Source: Paraspadella gotoi (taxonomy: Eukaryota > Chaetognatha). Taken from it: 64,000 nt of DNA. Both the position numbers and the translations under genes were made by a program. The notes beneath the pieces were generated by a model, which was not told the origin of the DNA, made no database searches, and saw only the letters and a list, made by a program, of their open reading frames with translations. This document shows, piece by piece, positions 45,057 through 56,565 of the stretch (positions are counted from its first letter, which is position 1; every line of letters begins with the position of its first letter). The DNA is taken from positions 4,303,392-4,367,391 of the forward strand of contig CM119264.1 in the NCBI GenBank assembly GCA_051294375.1, given 5' to 3'.

Positions 45057-45593
45057 AACGAGGCTTCTTTTCTCTTTCCGAATTCCTTTTTAATCTTTCC
45101 GGCGACGACTCTAACTCTTTTTTTTTTCGTCTCGTCTTTCTTTTCACAAAATTGTTGTTAACTCTTTTCGGAAACTACTGTAGGGACGTCTTCTTAGACC
45201 TTTATTTGTTTTAAATTCTTTTGTCGTTGTTATACAATTCAAACATTCTTCGAAACATAATACCACTTAATTGATAGGGAAGCCAGGTTCTCTGGGAGTG
45301 AATAAACGAGACTGTGAGAGAGTCTTGATTGAAAGCTTGCAGGGACCTGCTATGTCATTATCTTGTAAGAGTGATGGAGGCCTTAAACCACCAAAGCCTG
45401 TCCAAAGTCAGGGGCAAGATAGCTTATTTATTACATGCATGGATGATTTTTATGAAATTGGTAGTATTGCTCCAATTTCATACGTATATCTTTGTAGTTG
45501 TTATCACATTTTGTTCATATCGAATTTATCAATTCTTATCGACTATTCGAAGGTAGAATAAATTATTTTTGATTTATTTTCGTCCCTAATGAC
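45021..45593. repeat. Duplicated block A, right part
   Basis: Matches 60,880-61,512: (CT)n, acgaggcttcttttctctttc, ggaaactactgtaggga, cattcttcgaaac, then repeat S to cgactattcgaa, after which the two diverge. Confidence 0.85.
45262..45490 (+). mobile_element. Dispersed repeat S, copy 3
   Basis: The best-preserved copy in sequence order: aagccaggttctctgggagt, gtgaataaacgagactgtg, agtcttgattgaaagcttgc, agggacctgctatgtcatta, agtgatggaggccttaaacc, aaagtcaggggcaagatagc, catgcatggatgatttttat and gaaattgg. A 96-codon frame crosses it, but the other copies do not preserve that frame, so it is not treated as coding. Confidence 0.7.
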
Positions 45594-45618
45594 NNNNNNN
45601 NNNNNNNNNNNNNNNNNN
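45594..45618. other. Assembly gap (25 N) between blocks A and B
   Basis: Fixed-size gap at the block boundary, like the one at 5,641 between the carboxypeptidase copies. Confidence 0.95.
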
Positions 45619-46014
45619 GCTTTCCTCATCATTTGCTCCCCTCTCCTCCTCCCCCCTCCCTCCCGGGCATATCCCATGCCGCGTCGGATCAGTGCGGTTT
45701 AGGCCTCCTCCCTTCTACTGATGTTTTCATTCCACACTTCTTTTCTCCCTCTTTCTTCTCTCACCGCTCCTCTTCCTTCCGGTCCTCTTCGTTACCACTT
45801 TTCCATGATTTTACCCGCGATTTTTTCTAGCCTCCCTACGCTCCATCCTTATCATTGAGTAGTTTCGCTTCGTCCTACACCCATTTTCCTCCCGTCTTAC
45901 ATAGCACCTTACCTACGATTTTCAGTCAAACGTCTTACCCTAGACAGCCTTCGCAAGTTCCATGCTCGTTAAGAGTTTTCTCTTTTCTTTACTTTTCCTT
46001 TCTCTCTTTAACTT

Positions 46015-46209
46015 TTTCTTAGTCATTTTTCTTTTCTTTTTTTTCCTTCTTTTTCTATTTTCTTTCCTTTTTCTTTCTCTTTACTTTTTCTTTCTCTTTT
46101 TTCTTTCTTTCTTTTCCTTCCTTTTCTTTTTTCTCTTTCGTCTTCCTTTTTTCTTCCTTTTTCTTTCTCTTTTTCTTTCTCTTTTTCTTTTCTTTTTTTT
46201 CCTTTTTCT

Positions 46210-46241
<32 letters not shown>

Positions 46242-46515
46242 CCTTCCTTTTCTTTCTTTTTTCTCATCTTTTTTTTTCTTTCCCTTTTTTCTTTTCTCCT
46301 TTTCTTTCTTTTTTTTTCTTTCTTTTCTTTCTTCTTTTTTCTTTTCTCTTCTCTACTTTTTTCTTTCCTTTTTTCTGTTTCTCGTTCTTTTTTTCTTTTC
46401 TTTTTTCCTCTTTTTCTTTCTACTTTCTTTTATTTTTTTCTCTTTCTTTTTCTTTCTCTTTTTCTTTTCCTTTTTTTTTCCTTTTTCTTTTATCTTTTCT
46501 TTTTCTCTCTTCTAT
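46015..46515. repeat. (TTTTTC)-type T/C block in B
   Basis: Counterpart of the tract at 42,225-42,745. The 235-codon Phe/Leu/Ser frame crossing it is compositional. Confidence 0.9.
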
Positions 46516-47467
46516 TCTCTTCCCTCAAATTACCTTCCCAATCTCGTTCCATCACCGCTTCCTTCTTTTTTTATCTTTTTCTAAATCCCTCTTTTCCAAT
46601 TTCCTATATTTTATCTCTCGCATTTGTTTCGATCTCGTCTCTTTTCCTTCTCTTTCTCCTTTCATTTAATCTATTTATTTCTCTTTTTTTTTCTTTTTTT
46701 AGCCTTCTTTCTTTCTACTTCTACTCGAAAACTTCCATTTCAATTCTCTTCCTCTTCTTCCCATTCTCTTCTTTTTCTTTTGATCTTTCTCTTCTACTCC
46801 TTCTCCTTTTCCTCCTCATTCACTCTCTCCTCTCCTCCCTCCCTCCTCCTTTATAAACTTTCTCCTCTTCCTCCCTCCTCATTCACTCTCTTCCTCTTCC
46901 TCCCTCCCTCCTTCCTTTCTTTCTCCCTCTCCGCCTCTATTTCTTCTTCTTTTCTTCCCTTTTTCTCATTCTGAACTTTAATAGCGAAAACAAAATACGG
47001 CTAAAAAACAGACCAAAGCAACAAGAAAAAAGTAAAGACCGCAAAAAAAAAAATAAAGAAAAGGAAAAACTAAGGGGAAAAATCGTCCTTTTCTCTCTTC
47101 TTCGTTTTATTCCTCCTTTGTGCCTTTGTTTTTCTTTCTCCTATTTTTTTCCTTCCCTTTTTTCCCCGCCTTTCCCTTCGCCACTCCCCTTACTTCTTTT
47201 TCAATTGGCCTCGGCAGAGGAGATTTTCGGCAGAGGAGATTTTCTGCTGGCGAATAGAGGCAGGAGTAAAAAGGAAGATTGCTTTTTTTTTCATTCAGAC
47301 TGCTGCTCCCATCCCACCCGAAGGCTCCGAATCCCAACCCATCCTGATCGCCATTATGTTCAAGGTGGACACCACCCTTGCATCTTGCCAAACCTTCTTT
47401 ACGAATTTGACCGACTTTTCTAAAAGCGGAAGAAAATTCCAGCCAAACTTAACTGAATAATTCGTCC

Positions 47468-47562
47468 AGGTCAATTAGGTCAAATTCGGTCATAATTAAA
47501 GGTCAATTAGGTTCATATTAGGTCAATTAGGTCAATTAGGTCAATTAAGGTCAATAGGTCAG
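47468..47562. repeat. (AGGTCAATT)n, block B
   Basis: Counterpart of 43,664-43,742, with the regular spacing broken by several one- to three-base insertions. Confidence 0.9.
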
Positions 47563-47889
47563 CGTATTGATTACTTGATGGCAGGTTCATTTTACGCTTC
47601 CTTTACTTTTTAAAATGTTTAAAATGTTTTTTTCCCTATGTAATAAAAAATATTTTCAAAAAAACAATTTCAATTAAACGCTCATTTTAGTTCATTCAAA
47701 AGCTGTTCACTTTGATAAACAGCCATTTAAAATTTAAAATTCAATCTCTTCAAATTCCATGTTAATTTTTTTAATTACTACCGACAATCTTTTTCAAAAT
47801 TATTGCATAATAATATAATATAAATATAAATATATATCTATTTGCCTAATAACGCAACTCCACTGCCCCAAAAATAAACCCCTTACGTG

Positions 47890-48452
47890 CGACCCTTAAT
47901 TGTCACCATCCCGCCACCTCTTTGCCACCTTCCTGCCACTTTTCTGCTGCCCAATTCACCACCCCTGCGCACTTTTTGCCAACTTCGCCACCCAATTTTT
48001 TCACCCCCTGCCTCCCGCATTTGCACCTTCCTGTCACCCACATATTTCTCCTTCCCTCTACCCAAAATTGCGACCCAGTCACCTCGACCTACCCCATTGG
48101 CCACTCTCCCACCACCGCAATTGTCAGCGCTTCCTCTCCACGTCAAAATTGCCAACTTTTCCCTCTACCTCAAAATTGCCAACACTCCCCAAACTCGAAT
48201 TGCCACTCTCCCCTTCAACCCCAGTACCACTTTCCCTTCACCCCGAATTGCTACAGCCCCCTAAACTCGAAATTGCCACTACTCCCCTCCCCAGCAAATT
48301 GCCACTCTCCCTACACCCCAAATTTGCCAACTGCTCCCTTTCCACCCCAAATTGCCACTCTCCCCTCATGCCCATTACCACTTTCCCTCCACCCCACAAT
48401 TGCCGACTCTCCCCTTCCACCCAATTGCCCACTCTCCCCTCCACGCCTGCAA
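47890..48452. repeat. ~25 bp minisatellite AAATTGCCACTCTCCCC, block B
   Basis: Uninterrupted counterpart of 44,050-44,640; the most regular part is 48,150-48,450. Confidence 0.9.
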
Positions 48453-48798
48453 AGTTGGCCGAGCTCCGCTCGGATGATTAATTGACTCTGGTGGATGAAA
48501 TTCACTGATGCGAATTTTTTTTAGAGGTTTTTCTCTTTTTCTTTTTTTCTTTTTTCTTTTTTTTTTTTCTTTTTTCTTTTTTTCTTTTTTCTTTTTCTAT
48601 TTCTTTTCTCTTTTTTCTTCCTTCTTTTTTCTTTCTTTTTTCTTTTTTTTCTTTTTTTCTGTTTTTTTCTTTTTTACTTTTTTTCTTTTTTTTCACTTTT
48701 TTCCTTTTTTTTCTTTTTTTCCTTTTTTCTCTTTTTTTTTGCTCATTGTTTACGAAATAACTATCTTTAAAATATTTCGAGTAAAATCCAGCTTCTCT

Positions 48799-49551
48799 TG
48801 CCTTTTCCCCGTTGCCTCTTTTGCCTCTTTATTACTGACAATCGAAATGGCTTACCGTACTCTTAGCGATCGACACGACATCTTTAGGCTCTCTCTTTTG
48901 TTTTCTACTTAAGTACAGAATTCCGAAGGCAGTGTACAGCTGATTCTTATGGTAGCCCCGTTTGATTTCGATTAGAAGATTTCGTTAAGATTCTTATCGA
49001 ATTACTATCCACGTTGCATCTTCAGATTCAAGTATGTCACTGGGTTTTTTAGTTCTTTTTCAGAGCATAGAAACTCTTTCAGAATATTTCTCGGGAATCT
49101 TGTAAATTTTTTTGTGTATCGCTGTTGGTGGACTTTTCTTATGAAGGAGAAGCATCTCTTTTTGTGATATTATTGGCTTCAGAAAACAAGTAAGAAAGAC
49201 AACTTTCGAAATTATATATATTTTGCTGAGTTTGTACTAATGTTTTGTTATTCTTTGCCCAGGACTTTCTAACCCTAAAAAAGCTTACCAAGCCTACCGT
49301 CAACGGACTTTACAAGCTACTTGCTACAACATTTTGTCAAGTCCTGAGGCTTCGTAGATCTCCGGTCTTTCGCCTTTAGCCAGTCCTCTACCGATACTTT
49401 GTCGTCGTCATCTCCAGGGAGTCTTGACCGGCGGCCATCGTCTCTTCTGCCGCCATTTATACCCGGATTCATCTGGTTTTTGAATGCGCAGAATTAGTCC
49501 GTCAGTTAGAATTCAAAGACAGCCACTTCGTCCGAACTTAGTTTCAATACA
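48799..49551 (+). mobile_element. LTR-like direct repeat, left
   Basis: About 750 bp shared in direct orientation with 60,041-60,776. Shared landmarks in order: ccccgtt, attactga, cgacacgac, tttaggctctctcttttgtt, ggcagtgtacagct, gtcactgggtttt, catagaaactctt, caagtaagaaagac/caagttaagaaagac, acaacattttgtcaa, tttgtcgtcgtcatctc, agggagtcttgaccggc, agttagaattcaa and caataca. Ends can be set at TG (48,799) and CA (49,551). Indel differences to the right copy are frequent. No target-site duplication, primer-binding site or polypurine tract was identified, so the LTR call rests on the paired layout alone. Confidence 0.6.
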
Positions 49552-50458
49552 TTAGAATCTCGTTTGCGGGAACCTCGGCTAAGTGCTTCGTCCGAAGGCT
49601 CTCTAAACCTCAACGGTATCTTCGGGATCGTTGGGAACGAAGATCCACCTGCGTCGATCTCTAGTGTCGAACGAGTCGACGTTTCCATTCAATCGAGGTC
49701 CGCAACGCCTTCGACGACGTAAGGATCGGGGCGCCTTCAGGACTGCTTTCATTGCGATTAGGGATCCTCGATCTTAGCGACGACGCCGTCATTCGTCTGT
49801 AGTATACTTTGTCGGAACTCGTCATCGGCTTCCTTCTCGAAACTTGGCAGTGAGATTGAAGTCCGGTTTCGACTTTGTTTAGTTTCTTCGTCTTTTGCGT
49901 TTTTTTGGCTGCCACCGAACTTATCGCGAAGCCTTCCTTCGACTTCACGCCATCTTTTTGCCATCGCCGGGACGAAATAGGAATGGGAAGAAGTAAGCGC
50001 GCCAGGCAATCAAAAATGCCGTCGAGGAAGCTAGTGCCGAAAGCCTTCATGGGAACTCCCCTTTCAGGCGTCTGTTTGTTTGACGTCGCCGTTCGTTTGT
50101 AAGACGAGGTTTTGCTCGCCTCTAGTGCGGCGAAAGAGAGGGATATTCGAATTTCTTCAAGACGACCGGCTGAAACCTCTTCCCAAACTTAAGCATTCCG
50201 AGATATGACAAACCCTTCTTCACGGCGGAAATGACTCTATTCACCGCACGAGTCAGACCCTTCAGGATTGCAACGTCTTCTACGCAACCTCAAACGTCGA
50301 ACCAGGTGGGTGGAGCTCAAGCGATTTTTACGATCGCGCCAAAGTGCCGCCCCGACGGAAGAAACATCGCGAGAGAGGCCAACGCGGGATCTCAGATTAC
50401 GCATTAAAGGCAATTTTGTGAAGTCGCCGTTCCACCGATAACAGACGGTAGATGGTCA

Positions 50459-51348
50459 ATGACCGAGGCGTTGGAAGCTTTTGTGGAAGCGCCTCGATCG
50501 CCTCAGCAACATCCTTGGACATTGCCGTTCAACTCGACTTCGCGGGTTCAATTTCTTATATCGACAAAATGTTTTCAATCGGTTTGGAAAGACATTACGT
50601 CAGACAGGACGCTCCGTCATCCGCCGCAGCACGGGATTGAATACGATGCAGAAGGAATCGGTAACTTAACGCCCAACCTTTGTCTTTCAGCTGCAAACCA
50701 TCCCGACGACTACACGTTGCGTCCAAACCGACCATTATCGTCCCTCGTCCACCGGGACTCTGAAGATGACGCGAATCTCCATCAACGCTCCGTCAATATT
50801 TTCCGTTTGACGCCGTTCCTGGCGTTGTCGGATATCAGCGCACTGAGAGAATAACAACTATTCTCACCAAAACAATCGACGACGAAGTAGTGATGCGTCG
50901 GCCCAGGAGGTGCCGGCAGGGTTCTGTTTGCGGTGCTTGGCGTGCGCAGCAGGGGACCGTCGAGGACGCCCAGGGCCGACGTCGTCACATTATATCTGGA
51001 TACGAGCGAGAAACAGGAGTCTTCATCAAACCATTCAATTTTGTCGCCACATTGAGAATACAGAGAAGGTGGCTCGATTATTGTGAGCGTTCTCGCGTCG
51101 GCGTCCGATTGGGGTTGCGCAGCAGGATATTTGTACGCTTTCGACTCTCATGGTCTATCGGATTAGTATTGAGAGAGTTGTGTCGAAATCGGCGAGAGAA
51201 CGACGTGTGTACTCGTTGCCCGCCGTTAAGCACAAGTCGGCGAGACATGGAAAGAATTGAGAGAAGAAGTGAGATTTGCACGCAGGCCGTAGTACGAGTT
51301 CTTGGCGAAGTCGAGAATGACCTGTTTTCAACGTCATTTGCGCCTTAA
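50459..51348 (+). CDS. Broken coding-like region in the element interior, unidentified
   Basis: Two plus-strand frames follow one another: 50,459-50,854 (131 codons, containing SQQHPWTLPF-like and NLTPNLCLSAANHPDDYT segments) and 50,890-51,348 (152 codons, Arg-rich, with a C-T-R-C pair near its end). Mixed residue use and absence of low-complexity runs make them more protein-like than other frames in the window. The minus strand is also open in part, and no domain is recognisable. They may be pieces of one frameshifted protein. Confidence 0.25.
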
Positions 51349-51588
51349 CTCGCGTACGGCTAGTGGTCGAGGCTCAGTCTCTCTCCCCCCGTTCTTGAGC
51401 CCTCTTCTCCCACAGCTCGTCAACCGTCTTCACACTCCAATTCTCGTCGTATGATTCGGACGATTCACTGCCATGAATCGCCTACGTCTCATTCAAGTCG
51501 GCGTCAATGCGTCGAACGGACTCTGTGATCAGTCATTCGTCGGACACCGACCTGATGCGAGGCGGCGGCGGGCGTTGGAACGGGAACG

Positions 51589-52398
51589 ATGGCGTTCCGC
51601 CTTTTGCCGCTGATCCGACCAAGTCGCAGTTCTTTCGCCATGGAGTTTTTGCGCGACGCGTTAAGGGAACTCTTTCAATTGAAGAATTGGCGTGTTCGTG
51701 AGGCGTCGAGAACAGGGGAGTTGAATCCTCCCCCAGTTCCACGCCTTGCTTTGCCTGCCGGCGTTCTTGCCGCTGCGGCTGTTTTGACCGCCGAAAGCGC
51801 GGCCTTCAATTTCAACGAGACGTTCTCGCCGAATTTTTGCGCTTCAAAGTCTTCTGTCGCCTCAAGGCAATCAAACGGCGTATCCTCTGATGCGGCGCCG
51901 TTCGAGGAGCCTATCGTTCGGCTCCGCTGGCAATGGCGACGGGAGTTATTTTGGAGATTCAGCTCAAAACGCTCGCCTACCAAATGCTTCGAGCAGGCAG
52001 CGCCCAAAGATCCGAAGGTACGACGAACTTCGTCGCGTTTAGACTTTGAGCGCCAACTTTCGCGCATTATTTAACGGTTCAGCCAGTTCTGCGCGTTGGA
52101 GGGGCGCTACGGATCCAATGAGTTCGAAGGGCTTTCTCATCTGGTTCGTACGGCTCTTCCCAAAAGCGCCAATCGAACAGATTTTCTACTCGATTACGAC
52201 GCATACCGCGGCTTTAGCGACGCCTTGGCGTTCTCAGAGAAAGTGGGGAATAGAGCGGACGACGCGGACGAAATGATTGACAGATCCTCCGCGGCCCAAA
52301 GGCTCGATCGAAAGGGACTCAGCGGCGTTTCATCATTGGTTCTTCTGGTCACTTTGCAGCAGGGTGTACGACCTCGGCGAAGGAGCGGGCCGACTTGA
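51589..52398 (+). CDS. Broken coding-like region in the element interior, unidentified
   Basis: Frames 51,589-52,074 (161 codons) and 52,096-52,398 (100 codons) on the plus strand, the second containing SNEFEGLSHLVRTALPKSAN and YRGFSDALAF segments. A competing 130-codon minus-strand frame covers 51,675-52,067, so the strand is not settled. Probably part of the element's former protein. Confidence 0.25.
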
Positions 52399-52653
52399 GA
52401 CTCGACCGTTCGCGTGATGATGGATCTGCTCTCAACGATGCCACACCTTTCAGAGCCTAAGTGGGGCGAAAAAAAATGGTTTATTTTTAGACAGAATCAT
52501 GAATGGAATTACGATCCTTCCTTTCTTTGATTTCTTGTCTTTTTCTTTGCCATCTAAACCAAGAGATTCTCGATTTCAGCCAGCCGGCGAAAAAATAGAA
52601 AAATCCAGCGGGACGAGCAGAGCGAAGACGGCGGCGTACAAAGGTCGACGGCC

Positions 52654-53150
52654 GTGTCAGGCGAAATCTCGAAGAAGAAGGCTTGCGTTGGCCGCCTCAG
52701 CCGTTCCTGCAACAACTGGGAACGCCGCTTCAAATCTGGTCGTCGTCGACGCCGGGATCTGAGACTTACTTGCCATGCTCATCTTGGTGCGGGAGACGCC
52801 ATTTCTTTGCACAGCTGCTTGAAAAATTTTCCAACGTCTGCTGGCCCGCAGACTTTTGTCGAAAACTTCTCTTGCGTCTCTCAAGCCCGCTGCTTCACAC
52901 TGCTTGGAAGCGGTCATCGTGTGTCGAAAAATGCCCTTCCAAAGGAGGCTTTGCTTTTGCGACAAATATCATTCCGCTCCTCCCATTTAGACGGTTTGAG
53001 CCCCGTCAAGGATGCGGGATCTTTCAAAAGTATCTTCACGCCAAATTTTTCTTGCATCGAACGAGCAGCGGGACAATTAGTCTGGACGCCGCGCGAATAG
53101 TCAAGGACCGGCCGCCGTGTGTACCAGACTACGTGACTTTTGCTGTTTAG
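52654..53150 (+). CDS. Broken coding-like region in the element interior, unidentified
   Basis: Two overlapping plus-strand frames (148 and 155 codons) and two minus-strand frames of just over 100 codons cover this piece. The overlap of several long frames in non-repetitive DNA suggests GC-driven open frames or a shifted reading frame. No motif recognised. Confidence 0.2.
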
Positions 53151-53615
53151 CGCCGAGAGCGGGGGCGCGTTTCCCGCCCCACGGCGACTGCGCCGATCAC
53201 ATGGACAGTCGTCCGACGCGACGACGTTAATCAAACTCTTGTATTATTTTGGATTATGGGCCGAGATATTGCGTTCTTCTTTTTAATAATATCTATTCCG
53301 TTTTACAAGTGATTCAAACTGCAGCTTTAGTTCTCCGTTTAAATATTTTTCATTTTCTCGGCTCTGAGTCCTCACTCCTAGGCCAAAGTGCGTTGTGAAA
53401 AAATTGAAGATTTCTTCGCGTTTGACGACGCGTTCCATCTGTGATTGGAGGAATGTCCCTTCCGGCCGCCCCCGTCGACACGTTCTTGCGTTTCAGTGCG
53501 ACGCTCACGCTCTGCAGCTAGAGATTTTCTCTTTTATTATATTCATCCTCGTGGAGACGAGAAATCGATATTGCCGCAGTGGAAAATTGTCCTTCTCTAC
53601 AAAGATGTCGGCTGA

Positions 53616-53882
53616 CCGGTCGACGATCTGATCGGCCATAGGGTCGTCCTGAGCTCCGCGGGGAATTCATCTCGACAACTGATCCGTCATCGGATATCGA
53701 CAACGTGGCTGCTCAGCGTGGAATTTTCGCGACATTTCGACGCCGATGTTATTAGGGCCACCTCAGCGAAGAGCGCTCGTCCTTCAATCAATGCCAGGGT
53801 TCATCGTGGCTTCGCTGTCGAGCCGAAATTCGGTCGACGATACGTGTTTGAACCGGGCGAGGTGACATGGATGACGATTTAA
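53616..53882 (+). CDS. 88-codon open C-terminal segment, unidentified
   Basis: Open without an ATG from 53,616 to a TAA at 53,880-53,882. It reads PVDDLIGHRVVLSSAGN and ends GRRYVFEPGEVTWMTI. Composition drops to AT-rich, non-coding-looking DNA directly after the stop, so this may be the true 3' end of a plus-strand coding region. No family recognised. Confidence 0.3.
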   Translation, partial: PVDDLIGHRVVLSSAGNSSRQLIRHRISTTWLLSVEFSRHFDADVIRATSAKSARPSINARVHRGFAVEPKFGRRYVFEPGEVTWMTI

Positions 53883-53999
53883 CTTTATTTTCCATTCCGA
53901 ACGAAAAATGTTATTTATTTCTTTTTTCCTGGGGAAACATCGGGGCGGGCCCCAAAAAAAGCTTCTAGAGACGACGCCGCGAGATGTTCTTTCTTCTGG

Positions 54000-55999
54000 A
54001 GATGCTCCTCCGAGATGCCTGCGGCGTCGTATATTGTTAAGTGCGCGTCAAGTTTAGTTTTGAGTAAAATTATTTAATCCGCGTGTCGCCTAATTTGTAC
54101 TCACCACGTTCGAATGATTCAATTTCATGTTTTATAATTCGTTATTTTCTTGGCGATTTTACGCTCATGTCAAATATAGTAAATTCGAGGTATAAAAAAA
54201 TCGCGTTTTTTACTCTCGTTTGTGTCCAAATATCGAATTATGTCTAAATTCATGGAACCATCCTGGTGACTACGAATATAGCAAAACGTAGCTACTACTC
54301 TGATGATGCGAATCTGCGGCCTCCTCCTCTCTCTATCACACGGAAAATTCCGGATATGGATTTCAATATACTATGATTGCCGGACCTGATTTCTCTTTGG
54401 TGCCGCTGCGGATCGACCGTGTCCATTAACGAGCGTACGTCTGGTCTCCATGGAAACATAAGAATCATCCGGGTTTCATCGCCGAGTTGTTGCGGGTGGC
54501 TTCCGTTCCTCGTCGCAGTGCTTCTCTCCGTTTCTCAATCCGATCCCATAGTTATTCCGTTGCCTTCGTTGGGTGCTGCGATCGTAATTGCTGCCTTTCG
54601 TTTGCGCGTGTTATGGACTGTTTTTAGCCTTCAACGTAGACATCTGCGGCAGAAGATCCCTCGAGTCTTCGTGAAATCTCATTCGACAGCCAATCGCCTC
54701 TTGTCGCTAAATGTAAATTATTTCGGTTTTCAGATGGAACTTCTCATGTTTAATCGACACCTATCAGATCTACCAAGATTGTGCTGGGAGGTCCTATTCG
54801 CTCTTCGTGGGTTGTCTCCTTCGTCGACTGGCGGGGGGAATGACGCTTCAACGCTGTTCCTCCGAGGCGAAGCATTCCGATCATGAGATTCCCATCGTCT
54901 CGGGCCTCAGGCGCGAAATTATCACTCCTTTAACGTTCAGACGACCTTCTTATCCACCTTGCGATCAGAGGTCGGGCCTACTCGCTCTTCTTGTAGACGA
55001 AACCAAGTGACGAGCATTGTTGGAGGCCGCCGTTAAATCAGAAAGGTGCCTAGCAACGACTCGTACGGGCGGCGCGCGTTCGTGCGGACCCGAATGAAAA
55101 ATTTCGATCGTGCCGATCGCATTTTTAAAACTAAAATCGTCCCGTTTGATAATTAGATTGATCGGGACAGGTCTCAACAATTACAAATTAGAACATACCT
55201 CACCTCCAAAGAACATAACTCTTTGTGCCATATTTTTCATTTTATTGCTATGATCAACCGAAAATTATTTTCTTACAGACGGCTCCACTCGGACCGAAAA
55301 AACGAAAATTCGTTTTTCCCACCTCTATTTTGCTTATTTTTCGTGACTACGGCCCGTAGAAAATTTCCCCCAGTAGGAGATTGTACCTAACCTGAAAATT
55401 TTTTTTTTTTCTGAATTTGTTTTTAAATGGATTTTTTCAGATTTTGAATTTTTTGATTTATTTATTTTTACTGGTTTAAGACATGTTTTCTTCAGAAACT
55501 GTTTTGTTGTTGGTTAGTACTTTATTGTAAGAATTTATTTTATTATTTTAAGTGGCTGACAGTAGGGTTTTTTCTAAAAAATATTTAATTTATTTATTTT
55601 ATTTTTCGATTTTCGTAAGTGCAACCCCCTTACTCGAAAATTTTTTTGTTCGATTTTGACAGAAAAGATGAAATTTTCGAATTCTTCTCATTTTGTCTAA
55701 TTTTTTATGTACGAGATTTCACATTTTATAGTAGCTCAAATGGGATTTTGGCTACAGTCGTAAATCGTTTATTGCCGTTTTATTTCGCGTTTTTCGGTTT
55801 TTATCGTTACGGTCATCGCGGGCTTGTTATTTTGAAATTTCGCGATTTTTTTGGAAATTTTCATTTTGGAAAAAAGAAAAATATTTTTTATTTTTAATAT
55901 TTTTTTGCCTCATTTGTAACGGGTTTTCAATAGACGTCGCGGTATTGTCGCTTCGTCTTGTTTTCCTCCTTTTTCCAGGTTTGCGAGACCGTCCTTGTC
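54000..55999. other. AT-rich element interior with one 169-codon frame
   Basis: Plus-strand frame 54,377-54,886 contains a hydrophobic CCGWLPFLVAVLLSVSQS stretch that could be a membrane segment. The rest is T-rich with no recognised motif. Confidence 0.25.
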
Positions 56000-56565
56000 G
56001 ATTTTTCATCAAGGTTTTCCAAGCGGGAACAAACTTTTAAATACTTCAAAAAGCTTCAGATGCGGGCCTCCATCACTTTGTCGGTGCTTTCTGCACGATG
56101 ACATCCAGGAAGCATTCCTGCATCGACATGCTCCTTGCAGCGTTCCGACGGTTTGGCGGTCGTCTGCGGGATTTGCAGGAGACGCATGAGTGCGAGTGCC
56201 GGAAGAATCTGTGGGACTCGCAACGGCGACTCTGTACAGTATTCCGAGGCCCCCTGTGGTACTAGCGGACCTGTTAAGTCCGGACCTTGTGGAGGTGGTA
56301 CAAAGGTTTGCAAGAAGAGACAAGAGGCAGTTATTCTGCTGCTTCCCGAGGAGGTTCCAGGACCTCGAAGTCTGCGGCGGGCTCGCGAAGGGCCCGCTTA
56401 TAGGGTGCGCGGTGGAGCGTGCCATCAGAGGAGAGGTCACGGAGGCTTGTAGACGTCCGTTGATCATTTCCGGCGTCGGAACAGTCGCCGAAAGAAGGTA
56501 TTCTCCCGGATCAGGCGGAAAGAATCGCAAAGGGCAGGCCCGGGGTCCTTAAGTCTGCAGGCAGT
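56000..56565. other. GC-rich island in the AT-rich half of the element
   Basis: Open on both strands: minus strand 56,009-56,530 (173 codons, Ser/Pro/Thr-rich) and plus strand 56,190-56,552 (120 codons, containing LSPDLVEVVQRFARRDKRQL). Neither matches a family I know. The plus-strand frame looks more globular. It could be an exon, a captured fragment or part of an env- or gag-like gene. Confidence 0.25.

Larger units (their letters stand above)
45619..48745. repeat. Duplicated block B, left part
   Basis: Second copy of 41,938-44,733, which is complete where block A has a 213-N gap. It continues through a longer TTTTTC tract and then meets the LTR-like repeat at 48,799. Confidence 0.85.

Noticed and set aside
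45271-45561. 96-codon frame at repeat S copy 3
   Set aside because: The frame is broken in every other copy of the repeat, so there is no sign of coding selection.
45962-46669. 235-codon Phe/Leu/Ser frame
   Set aside because: Lies on the TTTTTC tract; the copy in block A does not keep the frame.
52090-52400. SDALAF near the end of a frame, resembling the ADALSR end of Gypsy RNase H
   Set aside because: No DEDD residues upstream and no integrase zinc finger downstream could be found.
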